A DNA stretch of 64,000 nt from Rhizophagus clarus (taxonomy: Eukaryota > Glomeromycota > Glomeromycetes > Glomerales > Glomeraceae), in the NCBI GenBank assembly GCA_015698045.1, contig BLAL01000160.1, positions 434,001 to 498,000 on the forward strand, written 5' to 3'. The notes beneath the pieces are model-generated. The model saw only the letters and a program-made list of their open reading frames with translations. It was not told the origin of the DNA and searched no databases. Shown here piece after piece: positions 12,584-24,973 of this stretch (position 1 is its first letter; each line of letters opens with the position of its first letter). The position numbers and the translations under genes were made by a program.

Positions 12584-13289
12584 TTGTCTTCTTTAAACAT
12601 AATTATATTGTATAGTTGTATTAAATGATTGATTTAAATGTAACTTATTTCCTTTGTATCTCATTTTGAATATAGTCAATAAATACAAATTATTTTGCTT
12701 ATATTTTGATGGCCTCAGTTTGATGAGAATTAAAAACGTGCATATTTTTATTGCGTACGCCAATTGAAAAAAAAATTTTTTTTTTTTATTGTAATTTTGT
12801 ACAAAATTTACAAATTACTCACCTCTTTGTATCCAGCTGTTGTGGAGTTGGGGCGGTTGTAAGAACAATAACGCGATGTATTAGCCAAGGATATACTTTT
12901 ATTCGTGACGGATTCGTTAGTGAATCATAAAATTTAATTATTAAAATCCATTTACATCTTGATTTTTACAAGGCAAACATGTTATTTATTTTTAGGAAGT
13001 TCTTTTCCTTACGTTTTAAATAATTTATTTATTTATTTATTTATTTTTAGGATTAGTTCTATTATTACATGTATAAGTCATATTAAACACGTCTGATCAT
13101 ACAAAATAAGTAAAAGTTATAAAGTCGCCAAAACAACATAAAAATGATAAATTACCAAAACAACTAAATTATTAGATATTCACATTTTTTTCCATTTACA
13201 TAATTATTAATGATTCAGTTCTAATTAACATATGTATGACAATAAGAATTCTAAAACCTCAAGTAATAAAGCCAAAAAAAAAACGTAAA
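12584..13289. other. 3' flank of copy B, no gene
   Basis: Diverged counterpart of 5752-6316, including a run of TTTA repeats at about 13020-13050. Nothing coding was seen. Confidence 0.4.
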
Positions 13290-13450
13290 TTATTATTTCT
13301 CCAATAATTCTCAGACTTATGTTCACTGACTCGTCCAAATACAAGAAGCAGTCAATTGATATAATGAATCAACAACTGGAGCGATGTTAAAGGACTTGAG
13401 AAGGTATTCTCAATCTTTTAGGATGAGCTGAAAATTTCTGAATTAATACC
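13290..13450 (-). pseudogene. Relic of the small ORF found at 6317-6670
   Basis: Words match the minus-strand ORF after copy A in the same order (a TCAGACTTATGTTC-like block, AGAAGCAGTCAATTG, TATAATGAATC, then a GCGATGTTAA-like block). Deletions and stops prevent translation. Confidence 0.55.
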
Positions 13451-13529
13451 TCTTTAATTTAATTCTGACAATTTTATTAATTTTAAAATGTCGCAGATTG
13501 GCTATCCTTCAATTATTGTAATAAGTCAA

Positions 13530-13835
13530 TGAGTCAACTTTTGAAGAATCCCATATATATTTGTATAATAAATTGACATATTATTGCAATAAACCAACTC
13601 TTGAAGAATTTCGTATAAAATGTAAAAAATGTCTTTAAACTTTTAAAGTGTTGATAATTTCTGTTAGGAGAGAAAATCGACTAATTGGATAATCTCTAAA
13701 TTGCTCTTTGTTTTATATACTGTGAAAAATTTCGTATAAAAAAAGTTTATATTGAAACATTTCTTGAAGAATTTCGAATAAAATAAATTATATATTATTA
13801 AAACACGTTAATCCCTGAAGAATTCCGTGTATAAA
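13530..13835. repeat. Degenerate short interspersed motif array
   Basis: The phrase TGAAGAATTTCGTATAAAA recurs in diverged forms near 13535, 13595, 13725, 13765 and 13815, at irregular spacing. Function is unknown. Confidence 0.4.
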
Positions 13836-14560
13836 AAAGTATAAATTCCCTCTCTCCTTAAATATACCGAACCAACGAATGTCTTCTTCGGTAATTCTAC
13901 TCCTTTAACGTAGTTCATTAGAAGTCAATTCGTGAAAAATGATATATTTTTGATGGCCTCAGCATGTGCAATACCTCCAAAAGTTATTCACACAATCCTA
14001 TACTCCAAATCTTTCATTACGTACGTAAGTAAATTCTCTAGTTTCTATTATCGCATTATTACCAATGTGAATACACTTTCTACCTTGAATCAACATGTTA
14101 ACGATAGCTAGAAGACTTTCCATCTCCGGTGCATCCACAAAGCATTACGTTTATCTGTTATTATTTCGTCCATATTACATTTCATAGTAGCAAAATCACC
14201 TCTACCTATTTTTTTAATATAATTAAACTGATTGCTTGTATGTATGGCGTCCATTCAACTGTTATATCGTTATGTTCATTAATTTTTAATTACATTTCTT
14301 GAATGAAATATTAATTTTTTCATTTCCGCTGGTCCAGTTCATAAAATTGTTCTTAAAATAATTTATTTTGACATGATTTACATCATTCATTATCATTACC
14401 ATACTTTTCACACTGATTATTTTTATATGACATCATTTTATTCAAAATTTTTTTTTTCTTTAGAAAAAAAAAAAATCAAGGAAAATTGAATATTATGTTA
14501 CACTCATACATAGAGTTGTCAAACTTATGCTTTGCTCAACAACTAGTTACGACATATGAC
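13836..14560. other. Intergenic, no gene recognised
   Basis: No sustained open frame and no repeat structure was noted. Confidence 0.35.
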
Positions 14561-14566
14561 AGCTAG

Positions 14567-14955
14567 TTTTTTGTGTGCCAGGTTCTTGGCTCAGCAAATT
14601 TAAAAAAACATCATTAAAGATTTTTTTTCTTCGACATAAAGTTTTCAAATCACCTGCTCAGCAAGCTTGCTTAGGATTTAAAAGAAGATTTTGAATGCCA
14701 ATTTTGACTTTACATATAAATGATTGATTCTACCGTCTTTGTCGATCATTTCCAAATGGATTTCGTGGTTTTTGTTAAATAAGTCAATAATGATATTTAA
14801 TATCGCCTTTGTCGCTCTAAGTAAACTTGAAGAGCAGTCAAAATTACATTTAACTAATAAGTTTTAAGATTATATGTTATTAAAAAAGTTTTTTTCTTTA
14901 TGATTTTGTTGCGCCACAATCTGTTGGCTATGCCACAAACCTGGCACACAAAAAA
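14567..14955. mobile_element. Short inverted-repeat element (MITE-like)
   Basis: The left end TTTTTTGTGTGCCAGGTT (14567-14584) is the exact reverse complement of 14938-14955. Imperfect pairing continues about ten more bases inward (TTGGC..CAGC). About 390 bp long, with no coding capacity. No clear target duplication could be read because the ends are homopolymer runs. The inner part resembles a dispersed sequence also seen at 17905 and 25988. Confidence 0.65.
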
Positions 14956-15090
14956 AACATACGATTATAAATAATTCGGCACGTGACTAATGTTACGTCA
15001 TAAGAATTTCTCCCACATGACTTTGGCTGGGGAAGATTAATTCTAAATATATTTAGTTTAAATAAAAACATACTTAAGAGTTGTAGACAT

Positions 15091-15113
15091 AATAATAATA
15101 ATAATAATAATAA
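15091..15113. repeat. AAT trinucleotide microsatellite
   Basis: About seven consecutive AAT units in otherwise unique AT-rich sequence. Confidence 0.8.
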
Positions 15114-15690
15114 AAACGAGGCCGAATTTTGATATAAGAATCAGAAAAATTATTCGCGTGCGCATATTAAAGAGTAAAATAATACTTAATTTTTCGATAA
15201 TACATTAAGACACTGTATATCAATAATTCAATTATTCCAACTATTATTTATTAGCATTTTGAAGTCTAATCGAATACATATATACTGTACATATCAAATT
15301 AGTATTAAAAAAGACAATTGAACTTTGAATTCTTTGTCAAATTTACAAAAACATAATCCCAATTTAATTATTGTAATATAATCACAAATAACTTTAGATA
15401 TTCAACAATGAGAACTCAACTTTGTATCATATGAAGATATCTCCTTACCATTTGATTTTAATATTATTAAAAAGTATTCATTTATATGATTATATTTTTT
15501 ATTCATAATATTTTTAAATCATTTTCCCCATTTTCTTCTTTTACGTCCAATATTTATTTTATCCTTTTATTAAATTTATATAATTTTCTATAAATTTATT
15601 TCATTTTTAAATTCCTTCATATTATAAAATATATTTTAATTTGAACTTGTCGGTTTATATTTATCTTAAAATCAAATTCATTAGAATCCG

Positions 15691-16667
15691 TTAATAAATA
15701 ATCTTGCTAACCTTCCAACAATAATAATATACTTTGGCAATCCGTAGTTCATCATAATATAAATAATATAAACAATTCAATACGAGTAAATTGATCCTTA
15801 AATCGATATCTGGAATTTCATCGTATTTATAACTTCTTAATATTGGTAGATTTTTTTTCCAAGAATGAATGTCGATTTCATCATCTGATATTGTAATTAT
15901 GTAATCATCGTCATCATCATCATTAAATCTTGAATTATTGATAGCCCCGACCGGAACGTACATATTTTTATTATCATTAAATTATACACGAAGAGTATCG
16001 CTAATATTTATAACTCTAAAACATTTCATCATGATTTTCTCTTTTCCTATTAATATAAGACAATTAGAAATAAATAAATACTATGTTAGTGTACAATCAT
16101 GCATTTTATAGTTACATTTACATTAAGTATTTTCCAATATTGAAATGTAGATAAAGCAGATAAATCTAATATAAATAATATAATCCACTAAACAAGTAAT
16201 TTATTATTAGTAATTTCACAAAAAATTTTGTTCTGTTACCAATATGATCTTCATTCAATTTAAATTCAGCTTTACACTCCCAATTACTCGAAGAACAAAT
16301 TGAGATACTGTATGTCTAACCCGTTTGAAAGAAAGTCGTACTGTACTTCGCATCAAAAGGCTCATTCTTAATTTTTGTTTTGGTTCGTATCTAAGTTTTT
16401 GTCTTTTGTGTAGTTTTCAGTCTTCATACTATTCTTTTTGTTATTCTCATCGTTCATATTGTAGATAAATTCAGTATATTATTATAAAAATAATTAATGA
16501 TAAAAAAAAATAATATTGAAGTTTAAAACACGGAAAATCCATTTACCTTCGTTTAATATGACAATTTTCTCATCGGAGACCTTAAAATTCATAAATGATC
16601 GAAGTGAAAGCATACTGGAATTATATTTGTGTGGTACCTCTGGTACTTCTATGGTGATATTGTCCAT
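15691..16667 (-). CDS. Possible multi-exon gene, unrecognised
   Basis: A plausible first exon runs from ATG at 16667 down to 16547. It encodes about 40 codons beginning MDNITIEVPEVPHKY and ends GAAG before a GTAAAT donor. A plausible acceptor (TTAATAG) lies near 16047, but the frame behind it reaches a stop unless a further intron is removed. The 90-codon frame 15963-15691 has an acidic run (six Asp, then DYIITISDDEIDIHSW) and a tyrosine-rich C-terminus. Whether these belong to one transcript is uncertain. No known family was recognised. It could be a real lineage-specific gene or a chance assembly of open segments. Confidence 0.3.
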
Positions 16668-19600
16668 TTAAAATTTGAACGTAAATTTTGAATAGAAGAA
16701 TTTCGATTTAATTTATGTACGACAAGGGTATTTCCCTAATTCGGTTTTTCGTTTTTAAATATAAAAATAATACGAAAAAAAATAATACAATACATTTAAT
16801 AACATCGCTTGATTTAAATGGTTATTTTTGGAAATTTAATTTTTTACAAAGGTAAAACGGTAATACTCAAAATTTCACATTCATGTGACATTTTAGACAT
16901 TAAGCGTGCGAGTTACTGTATACTGGTGAAGATATTTTGAGGTGTGATAAATATATAGAAAATCCCTGTTTGTTATATCCTATACCTATATCCCTTTATC
17001 CCAAACTTCTCACTCAAATCCCAAATCCCATCCAAATCCCATTTTAAATTTGATGGGTCCAAATTATACTTGCCATCATATTCTTTTTATATTAATCCCC
17101 TTTGTAAGCGATTTCTTAAATTTGAATGATTTATCATATACTGTTATTGATCAATTTCTTATATAAAATTTATTATGTAATTAATATAGAAAATAATTAA
17201 TACGCATGATAATATAATTCTTAAAATCTAAAAGTCCACATGTGTATATTGCTTGAAGGTGTTTAAACATATTGAAGAGATTGGGTTGTTTTAGGAATGG
17301 TTGCTCCTAAAAAAGCAATTAAGTTATGAAAAGAGAAAACTTGCCTATTAGTCTATTGCCCAATCTCAAAGCTAAAGGTGGACTCACCTAAAAACTTAAA
17401 AAAAGAAACGGAAAAATAAAGTAATAAATGTGTCTAAAGTATGTAACACATGAACACGTGATGTGATGCTGTGCGTTGTAAATAAAAGATTTTGGAGTTT
17501 GGTTAAATTTTCCGTATAATAAAATTCATTGGATTTAAGAATTTGACTCATTCTGTATTGAAACAAACCAAAAAAACAAGAAAGTTTTACATTGCATATG
17601 TACTTACCATAATCATTTAAGTACTGTACATAGATAATATTGTTTGATATCATTTTGATATTGTATATGTTAAAATATCATTACTACTAGTATTATGATA
17701 TTAAGGTTAGATTCTAAGGAGGAGAAAGAAGATGGATAGAAAGTTAATGATTTATGCGAAATAATGAAAGTTATTAGAATACCTAAACTTACTAAAAAGA
17801 AACATGACACGATTGATTTGGTTAATTAATATAATAATGTAAAATTTTATGTTTGTTTACTTAGTTTGACCACTCTTTGGGTTTTTAAGAACGGCTAATA
17901 TAAAAACTAATTTGCCGATCATTTTCAAAATGGATTTTAGCGAAAAAAGTTTTTGCAAATACGAGTTAAAAATAATGTTCAAACTTCAAACTGCTTTATC
18001 ATATATAAGTAGAACTTGCAGTTAGTACAGGGCAACATGTTTAACTACTTTTAATTGTTATATATTAATTAATATATTTAAAGAAAATTTTCTCTGTTAT
18101 AATTTTTGTTGCATCACAATAAAGCAAAGAATTAATTGACGATTATAATTTTAATTATTTCCCGTTTCACCATGATTAAGAAATATATTTTAAAACACCA
18201 AAAATGTCACTTATAAGATTAAAACAACAATTTATATTGAAAGATTTACCTACGTGACACATATTTGAATTTATTATGTCACATTTAAATTATAATTTTG
18301 AATTAGATATGATAAAGTCTATTATTATTTTAGAAAAAAAATAAAATTTGAAAGTTGCAAGAATATTTGGACGAATATTTAGAACACGTAATTGATCGTC
18401 CGACAAAATTAACAAGTTGATACTGCCATATGATTGAATAATTATGAATCCAACGAAAGGTTTGTAAAATGAATTACTGCTATGCTTGGAAAAGACAGTT
18501 CAAAAATGAAAAAAATTTGCGAATTTAAATACAAAATTGAAAAGCTCAGTGAAAAATAAAGAATCTAGAAAACAGTCTAATTAAAAATCCAGAACGGAAA
18601 CAATGTTTAATCGATTTAAAGCAAATTATTATCAGATCTGCTTTAATACCGACAAGAATTGTAATTCAGTTTACAAAGAATGACGCAATTATTATAAATG
18701 ATTCAATTAATAACTGGATTAAAAAATAATAAACTCAAACAAAAAAAATAATTAATTTAAAACTTTATTTAGATTTATATTTAGTCTACACAATACAAAG
18801 AAAATTAGATGATTAATATTAATTATAATTTTAAAGGATTTTATATTTTTACTTTTATTCAAAATTTAATTATTTTATTCAGATTTCTTTAATAGCAAAA
18901 TTGATATTAACCGCATAATAACTAATCTGTTAATTTTTTGAAATTAAACGCATCAATTGGGGAGATTGATCCCGATTTATTTTTGCGATTTTGACTGATT
19001 TTTTGCGTGTGTTATATGTATTCATTTAATTACAATTTCACTGAAATTCCGGCCAGAAAATATTGGCTAAAATTATAATCAAATTTATTCTTTTGAGCAT
19101 CAGATAATTTTGGCCGAAATTACGTTAATTTCAGCCAGTCGCAAATTGCGAAAATTGATAATTGAGATAACCTATCTTAGACACCGTATAATGATTAGTA
19201 GAATTTATAATTTTATGCTTGAAGTGTCTTAAAAATTAGAGGTTAGTATTGAAAGGTTTAAATTATGCTTAATTTATATTCAATAGTGTCATTTGTAAAT
19301 GATTTCATTATTTATCGAAATAATTTATCTTAATGTTTACATATTAAAATATCCAAATAATAATGTTTTATTATAAACGTTTAATTACAATAAATGATTA
19401 GTTTATCTGCTGTTATGATTAAATCATTAGTTGCATGACCATTTCAATTACTAATAGTTATTAAATTAAGTAATTAATTATAGGATATAAAAAAATATCC
19501 ATCTTGATTAATTATTTGTTGTAATAACTAATAGAAATTTACTTATAGTTTGTATTGGAAAATTGTAATTAATGTATGTGTTATAAAAAAATGGGTTTAT

Positions 19601-20460
19601 AAAGGTCATTCATTTAAATACAGGGCATTAAATACAACAAATAATTCAAATAATGGCAACTATCCCTTTGTCTGTAGGCCTTCACAGGCATATTTACCTG
19701 CTAAAATCAGTTATCATCTAAAAATTTAATGTGTGGTATGAACCACAACAAATTATATATAATTATATAGCTCTAGTTTCAAACTTCTCTCATGTTATTT
19801 TTTTTTTTAACTAAATAGTTATAAATAGAAGTTTGCTATAGGCCAAAGTAGTGCCATTATTTACAAACTTATAATTTTTACCTTTAAACTTGTAAACTTC
19901 TTTTTAAATGAGCTTTAGCTGTCTATATCTTTAGAGAAGTTTGTAAAACAGTCAATTTTATAAATTCTTACTATTATTATTTTTGATTTCACTAATAAAT
20001 AATTGACTTTGATATATAATAAAAAAATTAAAAATTCCATTTTTAAAAAAACTTACTTTGCATTCAGTAATCACAAAAAGATGAAATATAGTTCATCAGT
20101 TTCATCTTATTGAGACAAATCCAATAGTAGTAATCACATGTTCCTAGGTACTGTAGATCAAGCACAAATTGGGAAAATGCCAATAGGATCAGTATTCTTA
20201 TAATAAAGCATTTAAAAACCATTTTTAACCAAAACATCTCACCTAGAGACATATAGTTACTGCCATTAAATTCAGCTTGATGTGATGATTCTAATGAATC
20301 ATATTTCATCTTTCTATGATCATTGGATGCCTAGAAATTTTGCTTAGAAATTTGCAGGCAAATTTGCCTATCAAGTACTTTATGGGGTTCAAATGATTTG
20401 CATATTACATAAAAATTTTAATATGCCAAATTTTACAGCCAATTTAGTTTAGATTATAGT
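16668..20460. other. Long intergenic region, no gene recognised
   Basis: AT-rich and free of convincing coding frames. It contains CCAAATCCCA-type short repeats (about 16990-17045) and a dispersed repeat at 17905-18010. Near 19047-19140 there are GGCCAGAA/GGCCGAAAT words that recur near 26810 and 40895. Confidence 0.4.
17905..18010. repeat. Dispersed repeat, copy 1
   Basis: Reads AATTTGCCGATCATTTTCAA and continues through AAATACGAGTTAAAAATAATG to CAAACTGCTTTATCAT. The same order is found at 25988-26080, and a weaker version lies within 14735-14800. Confidence 0.6.
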
Positions 20461-20469
20461 TAAAGGGTC

Positions 20470-20890
20470 ATAATACTATATTCTAATAAATTTTATTATA
20501 TTTAATACATCCATTATGCAATAATTTAAATTTAAAAACTTTACAGGCAAATTTGCCTGCATTACAGATGAAGAGAGAATAAACAATGCATTATTAAATT
20601 AAAATAAAATGTTGAATGTTTCAATCAACAAATTCAATTTATTCTAAAATTATGGTTGTTTATCTAAAGATTGCTTGATATTAAAAATCAGTTTATAGTA
20701 TTATAATTTTAAATGATATTAGCTTTTATCAAAACACATTTTAATGCAGGCTAAAGAATGCAATGCAATTTAATTAAACTTGCGTGTTTAAAGTTACTGT
20801 GAAACAACATGTAAATAGTTTGGCCGTAATCTGCCATAATGGTATTTTAAATTATTTTTTCTCTTCGCAAGCTCATAAATTTTGAACGAT
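20470..20890. repeat. Long dispersed repeat, copy 1
   Basis: This block is closely matched by the reverse complement of about 49570-49935. Shared words include GCAGGCTAAAGAATGCAATG, AACTTGCGTGTTTAAAGTTA and GCCGTAATCTG. No coding capacity and no terminal repeats were identified. It is probably a non-autonomous element or a fragment of a larger one. Confidence 0.7.
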
Positions 20891-21013
20891 TAGTATTATA
20901 ACACTAATAAATGATGAGATTATCAAAATAAATTCAATAAAACAAATTAATTAGTAAAATTATACTTTGTCAATTTGATTAGTTACTTACATTTTAAATA
21001 GCAAGGATGAATG

Positions 21014-21666
21014 CCCTATAAAAAATAAATGTCCGGAAAATGTTATCAAAAATGTCTGGAAAATGTCCAGAATAAATCTGATATGTCTGGAAAATGTCCA
21101 CTTTTTGGTACATGTCTGATATATTTCTGATACTTAAAATTTTGACATGTTCTAACTTTGTCCAGAATTCGTCCAGTATTTGTTCGGTATAAAATTTAGA
21201 CAAATTTCGGACAGTTAAACCTGGACAAATTCTGGACATAGTAAAAAAACCAGATAGACAAATTCCGGATATGAAAAAGTTCAGGACAAATTCTGGATAC
21301 TATTTCCAAAAAAGGATAAATTAATTTTGTAAAAAAATGCAAAAAGCACAAAACTGACATTCAAAATCTTTTCTGTCGTACTGTACTAATTAAAATTGCA
21401 GAGCAGGCAAAAATACTATATATCTATGATATAAAAATTTTGGGTTAAGGAATAATGATGATCATCTATCCATTGATCATCTTTTGTGGCAAAATTTTAC
21501 GAAAATACATTTCCAGACAATTTCAGGACAAATTCCTAATATCCTGAAAATGCAGTGTTTTCAGAACAGTTTCCAGACACACAGTGTCCAGAATTTCTGG
21601 ACAATATTTTAGAAAATTTTTCCAGACATTTTCTGGACATTATCCGGACACTTATTTTTTATAGGG
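21014..21666. mobile_element. CCCTAT-ended inverted-repeat element with 3-bp target duplication (CACTA-like, non-autonomous)
   Basis: Ends CCCTATAAAAAATAA and TTATTTTTTATAGGG are perfect inverted repeats, flanked by ATG on both sides (21011-21013 and 21667-21669). Both subterminal regions are packed with short variants of TGTCCGGA/TGTCTGGAAAATGTCC in direct and inverted orientation. That is the subterminal-repeat organisation known from CACTA/EnSpm transposons, which also make 3-bp duplications. No transposase is encoded. Family assignment is by structure only. Confidence 0.75.
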
Positions 21667-21770
21667 ATGGGTTTAATGCATGCATTATTCGTTATTGTAC
21701 ACATATTTTTTAAGCTTGAACAAATAAATAAAAGTTATATAAATGTATTGAAAATTATAATTCCTTTATA

Positions 21771-23056
21771 CAGATGGTGTCCAAAATTATCTGGCCACTT
21801 TATTTTGCCAAAATTATGCCGATCATCACATGTTATTATGATGTAAACAAACAATAATTTTGTATTTATAATCACAATGAACAATCCGCTGCACCACATT
21901 TCTTCTGGAACTTTCCAGAAAAATGAAACCACTTACCCAAAAACTCGTGGTGCAATTGTTTACAGTCACAATTGTGGACATTCAAGTCACACAATTGCCA
22001 AACAACTGGGGTGTGAGAAAAACGCCTTCATGAAACTCACTCTTTAACACCAAAAAAACAAACTGGGCATCCACCACTTCTTGACTCACCAGCTCAACAA
22101 AAACTTAAGTCCTTCATTAAAGAAAACAATGAAAATCGTCAACTTTGTTCAAAAAAAATTGCGACCACTTGGATAGCCCAAACAAAGCAACCTATTTCTC
22201 GTAATACTATACGCTGAAACCTTAAGAAAGTTGGACTTACAGCATGTATTCCTCGTCATAAACCTGCAATGACAGAAGCACATTGTCAGGCTCGACTTGA
22301 GTGGGCTTATGAACATGAAAATTGGACAGAAAGAAAATGGAAAAGAGTCCTATTTTCAGATGAAAGTACTTTCACTCAATTTCAACAGGGTCAGCAGGGA
22401 ATGGTATGGCGTGAACCTGGGGAGGAGTTAAATCCTGATTGTATTTCAGTTACTGTGAAACACAGTCCTAGCAAAATGTTTTGGAGGTGTTTTTCCTGGA
22501 GCAGCCTTGGGCCAATTGTTCCATTAAATGGTTCAGTTACTGGCCAAACACATGCTAAAATTATTAATGATTTTGTTGTGCCTATCTTGCACACACATTT
22601 TCCACAAGGTAATGGAATCTTTCAGGAGGATAATGCTGCACCACACCATTCAAAAGTTGCTACAGCCACACGTGAAAATGCCAGGATTGTGACACTTGAC
22701 TGGCTAGCTCAGTCACCAGATATCAATCCTATAGAAAATATCTGGACCAAAATGAAAATGATGATTCGATATCATTCGCCACCACCATCTAGTATTAATG
22801 TGCTTATGGAGTATGTTACAGATGCGTGAAATGACATTCCTCCTGAATATTATAGAAAACTGATTAAAAGTATGCCTCGAAGGGTTGATGCAGTTATTTC
22901 CGCAAATGGAAATAGAATAAATTATTAAATTTTTGTAAATTTTAATAAAGGAAGGCATAATAAATATGTTAAACTTAAATTTTTATTTTCATCATATTTA
23001 ACATATATAAGTTTTTCAAATTTGAAAAGTGGCCAGATAATTTTGGGCACCATCTG
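21771..23056 (+). mobile_element. Tc1/mariner-type transposon (1.29 kb)
   Basis: Inverted ends start CAGATGGTG and continue through AAAATTATCTGGCCACTTT on the left, with the reverse complement at 23020-23056. The element is flanked by TA on both sides (21769-21770 and 23057-23058). One broken transposase gene fills the interior. Confidence 0.9.
21877..22928 (+). pseudogene. Tc1/mariner transposase, inactivated
   Basis: The N-terminal part starts at ATG 21877 and is thrown out of frame near 22040. The remaining frame runs to 22928 but is cut by TGA at 22215-22217 and TGA at 22827-22829. The intervening stretch keeps the catalytic core: FSDEST, QEDNAAPHH and NPIENIW, with 34 residues between the second Asp and the Glu (DD34E signature of the Tc1 family). 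The TGA in DA-stop-NDIP stands where Trp is usual in this family. The copy cannot encode a full transposase. Confidence 0.85.
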
Positions 23057-23460
23057 TATTTGTTTTATGAAATTAGATTATAACATTAATTTTAATTTAA
23101 TTTTATTCATCAATATTTATTAATAAAATTTCAAATATACCCTTTACTCGTATTTAATTAAGTAATATAGAGCATTTGCAATTTAAAATTATCACAGCAC
23201 TTTCGACAATAATATTGTAATCATTAATTTACAAAATTCATAATTTTTTAATCATAATTAAACAAGATTAAAATAATATGGAAATAATATACGAATGAAC
23301 AAAATTAACAGTTTTTCAAACTTTAATAAAAAAATTCTTCTTTATCGAATAATTTTATCTTTTTTATAATCTGTTTTTGTAGTATTTTATATTAATTATC
23401 TAGAAAGTCTTCATCTCGCAGTTAATCATCTATCACATATTCAAAAATTATAAATCAAGT
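23057..23460. other. AT-rich spacer between elements
   Basis: No gene or repeat was recognised. Confidence 0.4.
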
Positions 23461-24973
23461 ATGACCTGCCGTTCTGATCAAAAGACTAGTATTAAATACT
23501 AGATTTATCTATGTTAAAATATAGAAAAATCTAGTATAATATACTAGATAAATCTAGTATGAAATAGATAAATCTAGTATAAAATATAGATAAATCTAGT
23601 ATGAAATAGATAAATCTATATTTTATACCAGATTTATCTATATTTTATACTAGATTTTCCTATATTTTATATTAGATGAGTCGATATTTTATATTTGAAC
23701 AGATCTATATTTTAATATAGATTGCCTATATTTTATACCGGACTAATTTGTTAAGTTTTACCGGTATGATTATCACACCTACTGTAAACCGGAATTTTGG
23801 TTTATTTGTTATTTGTAATATATAAATAATTACTTTTAATAAATCAAATGAAAAAACTTCTTATCCGTTATAAGTGAATAAACTTAAAAAATACATCAGG
23901 TATACTGATTAAATTTTAAAATTTTCCTTGATTTATTTATTATTATAGCTAAAACTTTTGTTAAAATGCCAACCAATCTTTCTCCAAGATTATTAAATGA
24001 CTTAAAAGAGTTCAGATAACAGGCATTAAGATGTGTGAAGGATACTACTTTTGCATTAAATAATCTTAGAGATATATATTTTGTAAATTCTTGTACAAAG
24101 TGTCATGGAAAAGGAATAATTTTTCTAACAATCCTTTTTATGTGCATAATTTGTTGGAGTATCTACTATAAGTTTAATCAAGAAGCCCCATAGTAAAAAT
24201 GATTAGTACAGATTTTTTTGTATGCAAGCTATTTTGAATACTTTCCTGATCTGACATCCCGAAATAGATGATATAAAAAATATTAATAAATTAAATTTTT
24301 ACACTGATAATGTGATCAAATTCTTTGAGAAATTTTCAAATTCGCGATTGTAATTTTATAAAGATACCTCTAAAGAATTAAATTTTGTTGGCAAAAATTA
24401 CAAATAATTGGTGGAACATGAGAAATTAAAATTTTCATGACAGCAATTTTAATTATAAATTTATTAATAAACTGGGAATTTCGAAATTTGTTACAGAAAA
24501 TTTGTCCCAATTAGTCATTTTTATTAATGAGCTTTTCCTATGTTTGTGATTAAACTTATTGTAGACACCCTAACATACTGTAAATAGGACAACCACCGCT
24601 TAATGTTACGCAGATAGACAGGTGATAATCATGCCGGTGAAGCTTAACAAATTAGTCTGGTATAAAATATAGGGCAATCTATATAAAAATATAGATCTGA
24701 TCTAGTATAAAATATAAATTAATCTAGTATGAAATAGATAAATCTATATTTTATACCAGATTTATCTATATTTTATACTAGATTTATCTATATTTTATAC
24801 TAGATTTATCTATATTTTATACTAGATTTATCTATATTTTATACTAGATTTATCTATATTTTATACTAGATTTATCTATATTTTATACTAGATTTTCCCA
24901 TATTTTATACTAGATTTTTCTATATTTTAATATAGTATTTAATACTAGACTTTTGATCAGAACGGCGGGTCAT
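23461..24973. mobile_element. Foldback-like element with ~320-bp inverted repeats built of ~21-bp tandem units
   Basis: The outer ends ATGACC(T/C)GCCGTTCTGATC pair with the reverse complement at 24950-24973. Each arm carries many tandem units of the type TATACTAGATTTATCTATATT, densest at 24720-24900. The arms end with an inner pair GACTAATTTGTTAAG / CTTAACAAATTAGTC and matching ACCGG-ATGATTATCAC blocks. The central 0.8 kb is single copy and holds a broken small ORF. No obvious target duplication was read. Confidence 0.8.
23966..24193 (+). pseudogene. Small ORF with one internal stop inside the foldback-like element
   Basis: Starts MPTNLSPRLLNDLKEF, meets TAA at 24017-24019 and continues in the same frame to TAG at 24191-24193, about 75 codons in total. 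The second half has a CxxC motif (CTKCHGKG), then a hydrophobic helix (IIFLTILFMCIICWSIYY), suggesting a small membrane protein. It is not a recognisable transposase. It could be captured host sequence or chance. Confidence 0.35.

Larger units (their letters stand above)
9960..13450. repeat. Segmental duplication, copy B
   Basis: Direct-orientation partner of 3090-6670. The gene is intact here, but the 3'-terminal small ORF has decayed. Confidence 0.8.

Noticed and set aside
17396..17653. Minus-strand ORF rich in Phe, Tyr and Asn
   Set aside because: It looks like a translation of AT-rich non-coding DNA and has no recognisable domain.
20064..20309. 81-codon minus-strand ORF
   Set aside because: No motif or paralogue. 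The same holds for 20994-21239, which lies in the CCCTAT-ended element.
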